Source: Mycteria americana (lineage: Eukaryota; Chordata; Aves; Ciconiiformes; Ciconiidae). From it: a DNA stretch of 64,000 bases. The position numbers and the translations under genes were made by a program. Shown in pieces: positions 33,101-45,300 of this stretch (position 1 is the first letter of the stretch; each line of letters starts with the position of its first letter). The notes beneath the pieces were generated by a model, which made no database searches, was not told the origin of the DNA, and was given only the letters and a program-made list of their open reading frames with translations. The stretch spans positions 115,530,062 through 115,594,061 of the forward strand of contig NC_134367.1 in assembly GCF_035582795.1 (NCBI RefSeq), read 5' to 3'.

Positions 33101-35101
33101 TGCCATGACTGTGAATTTATTGGAGTGCTGCAGCTACCTGGTCAGTCTGTAACCTGCCTGGCAGCCGTGGTCCCTAAGCCCATGCAAGTTGAGACAACAG
33201 GCATGCAGGTGAGGGAGCGTGCCTATCTCCCATTTTCCCTGAGCAGAATTGTATGACAAACGTCTCAGTGCACCAAAGGACATTGCTCCTCACATAGCTA
33301 GCCTTCGTGAGACAATTCAGATGAATTAGACCATGTGTCTGTGACCACTGGGTCACACCTTAGCATAGAAATTTCAGGTCAACCGGACAAGGAAATTGTA
33401 TATCCCTAATATAGGAAATGCATTCGTGACTAAAAGGAAAGTGTGTAATCTTGTTCAGAAGTCATTTTTCTTCCTCCACGCTGTATTTCAGACTGCATGG
33501 AGACAACTTGTTTAAACAAGGGAGTCTACTTTTTCTGTCAAAAGCATTAACTCCTGGCTGCTTCCCACTTGAAAATCACTTAAGGAAGTGTGGTTTTTTT
33601 TTTCTTTTGCAATGGCAATAGAGGATATATGTAGTGGCTGTCTCCTGAAATACTAACATCCTGTCAACTCCATCAAACCTTCTGATCTTCTCACAAAGTC
33701 CACAGGGTGTCTACTTACCTTAAGCAAAAATGGATTGCAGTCAGAAGGATGGGAATTTTAACGAAGCATGATATTCCCTACTGTATTACCCAGTCCCTAG
33801 AGATGTTTAAAATAAATTAAAAAAAAAAAAAAAACAAACAGCAAATGCAGCTAGCGTACTCAGAGGAACTCTGGGATCTAAGACAACATGCCTGTCTTTG
33901 AGAACACATCGTACTACGAGCAGCCTGCTTCCCCATTTGGTTCCAGAATCTCTGCTGGCCAAAAAACTGGCCACTCCTCTCCCAGTCCTACAGGATCACC
34001 TAGCCATTTCTTTCCTGCCATTCCTGCCTGCAGTTGGGTGCACAGATTGTCTTTCCAGTACACAGTCCCACTGGAAAAGGCAGTGCTGCTCCAGTTAAAT
34101 TCAGCAATAAGTAACCCCTGTAAAACTATGGCAAAAATTGGCAATTCTGCCAATTACTCAGGGGTTTGGCAGGCCAAAACACACAGCTCTGTGAAACTAA
34201 GCAGACTGTCATCTGAGAAAGACAGAGGCAGGACTGCAAGGTTTCATGGAGTGACCCCAGCCACAGCGCTAGAATGGTCGTCAGCAGTCACTTGGCTTAG
34301 GCGGGTTAAGATGTAGAAGCTCTGCTTGAGCCCTTGTGGCACACCCAGATCAGCACTGTGCACACTACACTGGCATATACCTTGAGCTTTTGCACCTAGG
34401 GAGAGGGGAGGAGTCCTCTACCATGCCTTCCTGGCATGCGCTGTGGCCCCTCCAACCACTCTGAACCCCTCACACAGCTTAAAACCAAATTCAGCAGTGG
34501 CAGAAATTTCAAAGGCATTCGGCACCAACAGGCTTTTCCACGGCCCTCAGTGGCATAGTAAAGGAGAGGAGACCTACTAGCAAATTCTTCCGAACAGCCC
34601 AAATATAAGGAGTGCTTCAGTCAAAATGTGTTCACGATAAAACAAGTCCAGAAATAAAACACTGAATATATTAGTTGCAATTTTGAAAGCATATAGAAGA
34701 CAAAGGCTATTGTTCCCTGCTATTCTGAGGTTGCTGGTCTGGAATGCTACCATCGATTTCCAGAAGGCATCTAAGAGGCACGTCCTTCTTCTTTGTGGAT
34801 TGTGCAATTTGCAGGTACCCACCTGGTATTTAACTCTTTGGAAGATCAGCACAGCAGCATGCGGAAGAGGCAGACATGGTAGGGCCCAACTTGAAACGAT
34901 AAGCATTAAGTTGTAACTTCTGACAGGAGAACCAACCTACCTCCAAACTGGGTGCCTGTCTTTGTTGGAGCAAACAAGATTACAGGCCATTCGGGAGTGG
35001 GCTAAAATAACCATTCCTTGGGCAGAAATCACGCAGCTTGGCACGTCACAATGAACCCTCCAGCACACCTCTCTCCACTTCAAACCTCTCTTTGAGCACT
35101 T

Positions 35102-35147
35102 CAGTATTTTGTTTCCCAGTATTTTGTTTCAGTATTCTTTGTTTCCC
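35102..35147 (+). repeat. Three imperfect copies of a short T-rich unit
   Basis: CAGTATTTTGTTTC occurs twice and CAGTATTCTTTGTTTC once in tandem, within presumed 3'-flanking sequence of ACSS1. Probably replication slippage. Confidence 0.75.
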
Positions 35148-36143
35148 AATGCTCCTCTGACAGACAGCAAGCAAACATCATCCCTTTTCATAGCGACCTC
35201 AAGAAACAAAGGCACCTACACAAATCACCAACTGGCGACAAAGATCTACCAGTTGTAGACCACCACTCCTAATATGCAGAAGTGAACCACAATGGATAAC
35301 ACTGATCAGCTGTCATCACCGATGAGGAAGAGGACAGTTACTTTAAAAACCCAGTTGGTAATCTCAGTTTCTCAAGGCAGAATAAAAACACATGGGACCA
35401 GACCCCTCCTACGCAACTGGCAATGCGTTGAGGACATGTAGGGAGCCCAGCAGTAGGCTTTGTGGCTCAGTTTTGCAGTTGGAAGTGCTAGTGCTGGGTT
35501 GCCTAGGTGAGACAAGAAGGGACACGGGCTCACCATCTCTGGCAAGTCCCAGGACATACAGTGGTAGGAACAAACGCTTATGAGGAAAGCCAAAGGGTAA
35601 CAACTGGGTAAACACAATAAAGAATTACCAGACTAGCAATGTCCTTCTCATTTCCCTAATAACACATGTGAAACATCTACTAGAATACCCAGCATTGCTG
35701 AAAAGGCACCACAGTTGCAGTGAAATACAGCTACTTGAACTTGGATAGCCAAGCTGAAGAAAAAATTGAAGACGGGTATTCCAGGGCTTCTTTTAAAACA
35801 GCAAAAGTACTGTATAAAAACATTTCCCTGTACAGTAACATTAAATGAGAAACATTAACAGCTGCATCTTGCTTCAGCTAGTATTACATTTCATCATAGC
35901 TAATGGAAACCACCAATGGCTGCTTTACATCAGCCCTAAAAGCAATGAAAAGGAGCTCACTGACTGCAAAACTGCAGATTGCTCCTAGCCCTGTGCATCT
36001 CAAAATACATTGTGGAGCGGAAAATCCTGTTCCCCTAGAAGGGAACAGAGCTTTTAAAAAAACACCAAGAGAGAACTGTGTCATTTGTCTAGTTATTTGA
36101 GACCTTCCACATTTCCAGAGGAGAGAGATTCCAGAGCTGACTG

Positions 36144-36317
36144 CTATGGGGAACTCTTGTCCTTGTATTTCTGGTAAGCATCCACTATCTCCTTGACAAC
36201 ACTTGGATCATCAAGTGTGGTGACATCTCCCATGTCGCTTGCTTGTTCAGTGACTACTTTCCTCAGCAGCCTTCTCATGATCTTCCCTGACCGGGTTTTA
36301 GGAAGACGTTTCACCAC
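36144..36317 (-). CDS. ACSS1: ACSS1 last coding exon
   Basis: 57 codons and TAG after the acceptor CTCTGCAG. It begins [20 protein letters not shown], with the lysine that contacts the acetyl-adenylate, and ends QKYKDKSSP. The tail is slightly shorter than the human one. Confidence 0.96.
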   Translation of the reverse strand: MVKRLPKTRSGKIMRRLLRKVVTEQASDMGDVTTLDDPSVVKEIVDAYQKYKDKSSP

Positions 36318-39300
36318 CTGCAGAGAAGGGAAAGACGCCCCCATATTAGAACCTGGATCGTGCTGGAAACCACGAGGAAATTTGGCTGAACTGTCTTAAG
36401 CCTGGCACGCTATCTCATGGCCACAGCTCCTCTGAGGCTCCTGGGAAATACTAGACCATTGAGCACATTGGTTTATGTCCAAGGAAAGGAGTGTCACTAG
36501 TATCAATTCCTCATGCTATAAATTTTATTCTTATCTAAGTGGACTTTTTCCCCATTTACTCATTGCTGTGTATCTCCAGGCTGGGTGCTGCAGGACACAC
36601 AGCTCTTTGGAGAATCAGGTCCTGAATAAGCTGTTAACTATTGAACTAGAAAGCTAGTTACACTTGAAAACTCAGGCACTGATGATGGCACAGATCTCAA
36701 CGCATTACCAGAACAGACATTCATATTCCCCTTTACAGGGCAGGAATATAAAGCACACAACACTGCACGCCAGCTACAAGGTCTCCTACTCAAGGGATAA
36801 CTCCTGTCTGCTGATGTTTCTCTCTGCCCGATTATATCTGCCAGCCTACATGCCTGCCTTCATAACCAGAAGACTGTTAAATGTCTTGGCTATGCTTCCT
36901 GCAAAAAACCTAGCAGCAGATTCAAATGCTTTAGCATAAACTTGAGCCTGGTAAAGAGTTCTCAGGCACTGAACAAAGTTGCTAGCAGGTCTCACATTTT
37001 GTAACATGATCAGGCCAGTAGGCTACAAAACTCCAATGCATTAACTAACATATAAGGAAAGAGTTGTAGGACTGCCCCCAAGCACAGGGAAACAGAGGTG
37101 TTCCCTTGCAAACCTGCAAGTTCTGGGAGCTGCTCCAATCCACTGCGGATGTCTTGGGCTGTTCCAAGTTGAATGAGCCACCCTTGCCTGCTCCTGTTGT
37201 ATTCTGTAACCTGTCTTGGTGTCCACCTTCCCAGCATGTGGCTAAAGCAGAGTCCCTCAAAGAAGTAGTCTGGTCACTGCTGCCAAGCAGAGAGCGGAAT
37301 GGATGCAGACGGGCCTTGGGGGGCAGCTAAGGGGCAGCTTTGTGCACTCTCCCCAAACACACAAAGGGAGCTGCTGAAAGGTGAGCAGGCTTGAAACAGA
37401 GCCTGGAGTTCATCAGTGCTCCCAGGGTCAGGCTGAACAGCTGTCTGAGATACGCAATAGAAACAGCCAGTCCTTTGGGATCTGGAGTTGATGCTAATTA
37501 TCAATGCAAAATAGCTGGGCAGTGGAAAGTGTCACTCTGCCCCTCAGTGACACTGAAGGTTGTGGCATTTCTCTATAGTTTAGTGGGGTTTTATCTGATG
37601 CATTGCACAGGGCCACAGAGAGCAGTGCTACATTTCTTCAGCAAGGGGTTAGCTGAGGGCAAGAGCTATGTGGAGCAGTAATGCTGCTGCATAGGGAACA
37701 GGGACATCAAGCGCATCTTGAGGCACAGGGTGGGCCTGGGGTTCCCTTTTGCCAGAGCTCTTGCCAAGCACAGTGCTCTCAACGCTCTCTGTGCATCACA
37801 CTTAAAGCACTTGGCCCAAAGTGCTTCTGGTAATGCGCTGAGATCTGTGCCACCATCAGTGCCTGAGTTTTCAAGTTCAGCACTTGGCCCAAATGGGGCA
37901 GCCTCAGGGTAGCTCTAAAACACGCTCTGTAACAGCCCCACCAAAAAGCTGCTCCGCAGGCTGGAGCAGCTGCAATATCCCAGCCACCCTCTGGGTCACT
38001 GCTGATCCTCATGCATGGAGAAGGAGCACATGCAGACCACGGCACCTGCCCTCCCCTACCTAGGGTCCCTCCAGCTAGTTCTGTTTTTCTGCTTCGTCCT
38101 GCCAGAGAGGGACAACAGCAGCACTGCAGGCAGGAAGGTGAGGCTTGCTCAGTGTGACCATTCCTGCTCCTGGTGCCAGTTACAGTCTCCTGCTTACCAG
38201 AATGTGGTCAGGCACAGCATATTTTGCTATCTTGGAAGCCACTATGGTTTTGAGCTCTTCTTTGACACGGTCGGTATCAACTGTCTGCTCCTTTAGCACT
38301 ATGAAAGCAAAGGCACCTGGAAGACAAATAAGCAGAAGCCACATACCTCATATTAGATCCTGGCTGGCAAGACCAGGGATGCTGATTCGAATGCCAAGGC
38401 AGGTTTCAAATCATTCCTATGTGCAACCTAGGGAGTGCCAAGAAAACCATAGATCCTGTTTACAAAAGGGAGTCAGACTCCAGCCCTCAAATGATGGCCC
38501 AGCCTTGTCTTGGCATCTATGGACCAGGCTGATCTCAGTGACAATGACAACGTGACATAAATTACCGAAGTGTCACTGGGATTAAAAGCTGGCCAACGCA
38601 AATCAGCTATTCCCGTTCTGTTCAAAGGACATCTCTGAGCACAATCCTTTTTAAGGACGCTCTACCACATACATAAACACTATGTGTGAAACAGTTTAGG
38701 GGAGTAATACCTGCACCCAGCTTAGGAAAATGCAATTATTTTCATGACTGTCTTTGCCTCTTGGGGGTGCAACGCCAGTCAACCTAAGGATAACTGCCCT
38801 CCCATTCCCTAGGCACCTCCTAACATGGAACCCAGGTTAGAAATTAAGGAAAATGTATGTAGGTGTCATGTCAGGACACTGCTTTTCACATACCTTCTCC
38901 TTTGATCTTGTGTGGATACCCAATCACAGCTGTCTCAGGGACCTCAGGGTGATCAGCCTTCACAAAAAATGAAACAAAAATACACAGAGCATAACAACTG
39001 CTTCAAGCCCTGCAGAGTTTGTGCCAGCTGCTCTAGGAACAAAACACCTTGCCTTATCTCACCCTCCCCTTGGCAGATCCTGCTGAAAGCACAACAGGAA
39101 AGCTGGATGCCGCCTTCCAGCTGCATGGTCAGCCGGTAGCCATGGCCATGGCCACATCTCTGGGAGGAGCATTTACTCACTGGTGTGGCCCTGCTTTTAA
39201 ACATACAAATAAGTACTCTTACATACACTGCTAAGCTCACTGCACACCAAGCTGAATTTGCACCAGCTTGAAACCTGCTTTTCTTTCTTTCTTTGTGCTC

Positions 39301-42300
39301 TCGCGTGTGCATGGCTGTGGTCCCAAGTGGTGACTGGCCATGGCCAAATCACAAGCAAAACCAGTCCTGCATTGCTCTGTGCCACAGGGCACTGTTGCCA
39401 GCAGAGCAAAAGTGAAGCTGCCAACATCACAGTCCACATTTGAATGGTGTTTATAAGTGCCCAAAGCACACCACACAGCAGAAAGAATCAGGCCTCTTCA
39501 TCTTCCCAGAAGGGGGGGAAGGGTTGTTTTGCCAAATGTATATTTTTATTATTATGCTACACAACAGCAATTTATTCTGTCACACTTCAGAGTTTAATTT
39601 AACATTCTTCTGCAGTACGAAGACAATTTGCGTACAGACTGGAAGAAATGGCATATCTGAATCCCCAAAACTGGATTATGCTATCTTAAATTAGATTAAA
39701 ATATGAAAGAAAACATCACAGAGCAAGCTAAGCATATAAATATATTTGCATATACACATACAGAGAGTGGGAGAGGAACTGGATCCTGTACCTATGATCA
39801 GAAATCCACACAGACAAAAAAATTACTCACAGAGGAAACAGTAGGATCCTGTGTGCCATGCGAACACAGCTCAGGTTTATCAAATATTACATTTAAGTGC
39901 CATTTGCAGGCAAGGCACATAATATAGAAATGAATATTCAGGTCAAGCTTTGAAGATAAATGCTCTGAGGACTTCTTGTTTTCAATCCCCTGAGCTAATA
40001 TTATTTTCTCTCAAAATGACAGGCTAGCTTTGCAGCTGACATGAATCGAGGTTGCTTCATATTTAACACTGCTGAATTCTCAGGCATACTCAGCTAGTTC
40101 AGATGAGCAAGAACCACAGATTTGGGAAGGAGAGGTTAGGTGTTAGCAGAGGGGAAGGAACAAACAGGAGAGACAATCCCTTATGGAGACTCCACCAGCA
40201 TCGAAAATTACAACTGCAACAGTACAACGTCACTGAGAGGAAACAAAGCTCTGACAGTTTGACTGCAGGGACTGCCCACGGTGTGACTGCTCTCTCACTT
40301 GCCCATTCATCGTCTCCTTAATAAGGGTGCTGTTCCCTTTTGCACATTTGCTATTCATTATGCATCAAGCTGCTGTGTCTATGCAGGGGCAGGGGTTCGA
40401 AGGCAACAGACCCTGCGCTTGTTTAAATTCATAAAGCTTCTTTCAAGGGGCCACCCTGCCCCACAGATATGCCTTGTCAAGGGACCTCTACCTGCTCAGA
40501 ACTTACCATTGCATCTTCTATCTCTGCTGTCCCGAGCCTGTGTCCGCTGATGTTAATGACATCATCCATGCGCCCTGTTATCTGGTAATAGCCTTTCTTG
40601 GTCCTGTAAGCACCATCCCCGGTGAAGTAGTAACCTACAGCAAAGACACATGCGTGGTCAGCAGCAGGAAGTGTGCCAGCCTATTACTGTGGGCTCTGAT
40701 GCAGAACAGACTATGCTCTGGGATGGTGAGTAGGGTAGCGTGGATCAGGCAGCTCGCAGGGACTCCTAAGCTTACAGCTGCATCACCTGCCACACACCAT
40801 TTCCCACTTCCCTCTGCCATCCCCAGCCTTCGTCTGCTCTGCCTGGGCTGTACTGGCTCCTAGTAAGCACCTGAGCAGCACCAAGACAGTGGAGCTCAGA
40901 TCTCTGCCAAGATGGGCAAAATCACTGTAGGCAAGCAGCAGCAAACAGTGGCTGATGTTCCCTGTAGTAAAACCAAGTCCAGCAACACAACACAGTGATG
41001 CTTTGTTGGATTTACAAAACCAAGGAGGGCTCTCCGATCTCCCTGAGCTTTACATGCCTACAGCTGCACAGCAACCGTGTGCTCAGGCCTGGTGCATACA
41101 GCTCTAAGATAAAACCACTTCAAATGCCATCTGTCATCATGCTGTAAGGCTATTGGTCAAACTCAGGTCTGCTGCTAGCTACAGTGCTCATGGAAAACTA
41201 AAACTGTTCAGCTGAAAGGGAGCAGTTCTCTTCCATTTTGTACATGGGAACACTGCCATTTTTTTTTAATCTCTTACACTGGGACTGATGAAAAGCCATT
41301 TTCCCTCCTGGGTAACAAAGATTCAGATCCCAGATAACAGTCCCTCTCCAGCATATCAGCATGGTAGAAAACACTGCTATCAGATTAGCTGAAAAAAAAC
41401 CAAACCATGATAAGCATGGTGTTTGGAGAGTCTAAAACTTTTGATGGAAACTGAAAAAGACCCAGTGGTTCCAGGAAACTCCAGTGTCACTGAGGACGCA
41501 TCTGGTGACACAGATTGTGTTGGCTCTTCATCAAAGCCATGTCCACATCTGAATTGTTCCTGTGGCACTTCTGAGCAGCGGCAGGCAGCTACTGCTGCGA
41601 AATCTGAAGGTGGTTCTTGCCAGGACCCATTATTGCCCAAATCATGGACTTTCAGCCATGCCTCCTGCCCTTCCAAACCAATTAAACAACTATCAACTAA
41701 ATATCAACAAGATTTCAGGTGCAAACACGTAGTGAGTAATAAGCAACTACGAGCTCATTCAATTTCTTCTACCAGTTTCCCATTCTTATTTTCCAATCCT
41801 TTTTGTACAATTTACAGGATTGTCTCTCTAATTCTTGTCTACCTTGTAGTTTTCAAATCCCTTTCAGTTGCTCCCCTAAGTGCCCAGTCTCCTACAAAAA
41901 ATGTTTCCCTGCCACTTCTAATTACTTGCCAGATACAACTTGACCATATTTTAAAAAAGGAAGGATGTAACACAGCCTGTGACAGCAGCAGTGAGATTCA
42001 GGAGGTACTTTCCCATCCAATTTCCAAGTGAGACACAAATGGCCCCAAATAAAAGGTATTTGGAAAAGGTATTTTAAAGGTATTTTAAAATTTGGGCATT
42101 AAAAATGTCTAAAAAATACATTCCCTTTTGACAGCTAGAAAGGTCAACGCTATCTAAGACCATTAGTGCATGCTTGCAACACGTGACACACAACCCCAAG
42201 GAACCAAGATCTGGCTGGTACAGAAATATCACAAAGTGCTGCTGAAAATATTCAGTGTGCTTATACTGCAGTGCAAACTGCCTTCCCTTGGCACTTTCCT

Positions 42301-45300
42301 TACCTGGGTAGGCTTTGAAATAGGCATCAACAAATCGCTGGTGATCTCCATAGATTGTTCTTGCCATGCCAGGCCACGGCTGGGCAATGCAGAGCGCACC
42401 AGACACATCGTTGCCCTCTATAACCCTTCCCTGCAGGTTCAAGCACAGGAAGGATGATCAGGTGAACAAAATAGGAATAGCAAGTGCTTCTGTGTCATTG
42501 ATCTGGCAAGAGTCACCCTGTTGCTCACTGCAGACTGCCAGTGGAGGGCCACAGGTGGACAAAAGTAATCCGTTCATGGAGCTACTACGCACTGTCTGTA
42601 TCATGCCTTCCTCACCCCTTGAGGCCAGCAGCACAGCAGATAAGACAGGTGTAAGCCTAAAGGAAAAGTTAGTCCTGTGATTCTCCAGAGGGCAATGCCA
42701 GCAAAGATGACAGCAAAGATGTGCTGAGCAGCCAGAGGATGCCTGGGATGAGGCTAAGAGGGAAATGCCTGGACCCCTGCCTTCCACTTTCACTTTTATT
42801 AACTGCCACATTCCCTTACCAAACTGTATGTGGAGGAGATTACATGCTTTACTGTTTAACAGGGCACTGGAGCGCAGATGGGGATCACTCAGCACAGCTT
42901 CACAGACCAGCACCAGTTTTCTCACAGACATGCACAGTTGCAGGGCCTCATGCCTTTCATTTTCCTTGGGAAACTCCACCAGTCCCGTTGGCTGCTCCAG
43001 TCTTGCCATGTCACTGGATGTTGCATGCACTGCTCCCTGGTTAGCTCCCTGGTTCCCAGGAGCTGTGTGACTTCCGACTGCTCTTATAAATGGAGGCAGC
43101 AGCTCTTAATCAGAAGCAGTGTAAGACCATAAAAGTAGTGCTGAAAATGCAAACACTCGTCTAGAGATTTGCAGACAGTTTGCAATGCCCAGTTGGCAAT
43201 CTGTATGGACATTTGAGATATGCTCAATATATAAATTGCTCATCTATTCTACCATTTTAATGGAGGAACAAAGATCCTTCCCGATCCTGTTCCTCTGCCT
43301 TCAGAAAGGTGATTAAGGGAGAAACACGCAGCAGCTTCTCTTTCGGACACCCAGCACAGCCTCAACTCACATTCTCGTCCATCAGCACGGGCACAATCCC
43401 AAAGAAAGGTCTCATAGCCATAGCCGGAACGATCTCAGCTTTCTCCTCTGAAGGCCGTGGGGCAATGCAGATGCCACCAGTTTCTGGAAGAATAATGAAA
43501 AACAAAATATTTGGGGTCCATCCAATGCTGGGAGAAAGCAAATGCCAGCTCTTCTTAGTTAAAGAAGAGAATAGCAAAGCCACTTCGCAATAAAAAGCCA
43601 CTGGGAAGGCACTATGCAACACCAAGTAGCACAGCTATCCGAAAGCAGCACAGACCTGATAAACCAAGAGCTCTTTGTGAATACAAGAAAGGCTTAAACA
43701 TTGAAAAACGTCTGGCAAGCCAGGATGACACCACCAAGGCGTGTTCTATCTACAGGGGACACTGCAGCAGGTAGAGAGCAGAGAGCTGCAGGCAGGTCAC
43801 CCCCTTGGTGAGCTCGGATCAAGAGCTACTCCTACTCCCTGTTTGCATGATGCATCATTAGTGCTGGCTGCAAAAATTGCTGCCCCCTGTGTACATCAGT
43901 GACGATCCACAGAGTGTGGCCAAGCAGCCACCTCGGGGGAGAGCAGCTCCCCATGCCCCAGAGCATCAGGATCACTGACACCAGGCTTAGCTCTTCAAAG
44001 ACTCAGAGGAGGGCGGTACACGGGCTGCAGCGGCTGGCTTTGCACCAGACAGCCTGTGGACCCTGCAGCAGTAGCCACAACATGCGCGTTCAAGAGCCTT
44101 CCCACAGCCCCGTCCATGGCAAATCAATCAGGCACAGTGAAGACCCCAATGATTCAGCCCACGTGCTCTGTTCCCTACAGCTGGCCATAAGTCGGCTCAC
44201 AGATAAACCCATTCCTCCAACTATCAACCAGCAACGAATACAGGCAGCTCTAATGCACGCTTACACCCTTGCAGGACCTTCTCACACTAACAGGGCTGCC
44301 TGGTGGCAGGGGCAGTACTCGCCACCCCCATTTCCTACCCCAGAAGTGATTTACAGGGAAAGTATAAGCACATCAGGGGATTTATCTCTCGGTGCTGTTT
44401 TTACAGCTGTCTAAGGTTAGCATGAAAAGCACTTCAGGAGTCTGAATTACTATTATTACAGAGTATGAGATTAACCCACCCCTTACAGGCAGGTTGAGCT
44501 TATCTTCTATTCAAAATTGAACCTTTTAATCATCCTTTTTCATTCCTGCTGGATGAACATTAAATCAGATTCCAACCTTAATCAGATCTTTTCTATTCTA
44601 AAACTAATTCAGAAACACAAGAGAGAAACAAAACCAAAGGAGTATTAGGCTTTTAAAAATACAGCTCTATAAATAAAGGTATGTTCTGCTACTTGGAGAG
44701 TGATTCCTCTACTGGCTTTGCTGAAGTCGTGAAAACTGAAACCAGGGGTTGGAAAGGCTGAGTTTTACCCTGAATTTGCATCCAGCTGCCCTGACGGAGC
44801 TATGAGGAAGGGTATCTTTGAGGAACCCTAAGCTTCAGACCTGCAGAAAATAGTTTCGCATGTGGCTTACATGTAAAATTATTTCACATTTAATTGATGG
44901 GCACGCATCCACTTCATGTGTTTCTGTTCATTTTGAAAGGGTCATCTTGGATTTTTTCAGAAAAAGAAAAAAGCACCCCAGACACCTACTGTTCTCTGTT
45001 TGCACAGACAAAAATCTGCGTCAGAGCAGGAAACCTGATTAAACTGATGGTTGCTCTTCCCAAGCCAGTACTCATTCTGGATACAGCACTGCAAGCTATG
45101 TTTCAACATGGGTTTTGCCACATCCTAGACATCCTGCAGTCACTGCACATAAGGCAGTAAAGTCACGTTCCAGAGGGAGCTGCATGGTGGCAAGGGTGCT
45201 TTAAAAATTATTTGCATGGTAAAGACCTATATTAAACTGGTTTAGAAGTACCAATTTTAGCCGCTGACAGATGGCAGCTAGCAAGGCTTCTAGGCTCTAC

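Larger units (their letters stand above)
29801..36143. other. Intergenic region between APMAP and ACSS1, including presumed ACSS1 3' UTR
   Basis: About 6.3 kb. The part left of 36144 should be the ACSS1 3' UTR, but I found no AATAAA on that strand close to the stop; the nearest (plus strand TTTATT at 33116-33121) would mean a 3-kb UTR. The stretch also contains a G15 run at 30112-30126, an A16 run at 33819-33834 and a three-copy short repeat at about 35102-35147. No gene was recognised. Confidence 0.6.
36318..38197 (-). other. ACSS1 intron before the last exon
   Basis: A 1.9-kb intron with GTAAGC donor. It contains a 52-bp sequence present in two inverted copies (36662-36713 and 37825-37876), the right one flanked by 15-bp direct repeats. 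Confidence 0.8.

Noticed and set aside
33888-34316. 142-codon plus-strand open frame starting with a good ATG
   Set aside because: No recognisable domain, no splice or promoter context, and of a length expected by chance.
42458-43030. 190-codon minus-strand open frame next to ACSS1 exon 10
   Set aside because: It lies in the intron between well-defined exons 9 and 10 and shows no ACSS1 homology.
43899-44414. 171-codon plus-strand open frame in an ACSS1 intron
   Set aside because: No recognisable protein features; antisense within an intron without splice support.
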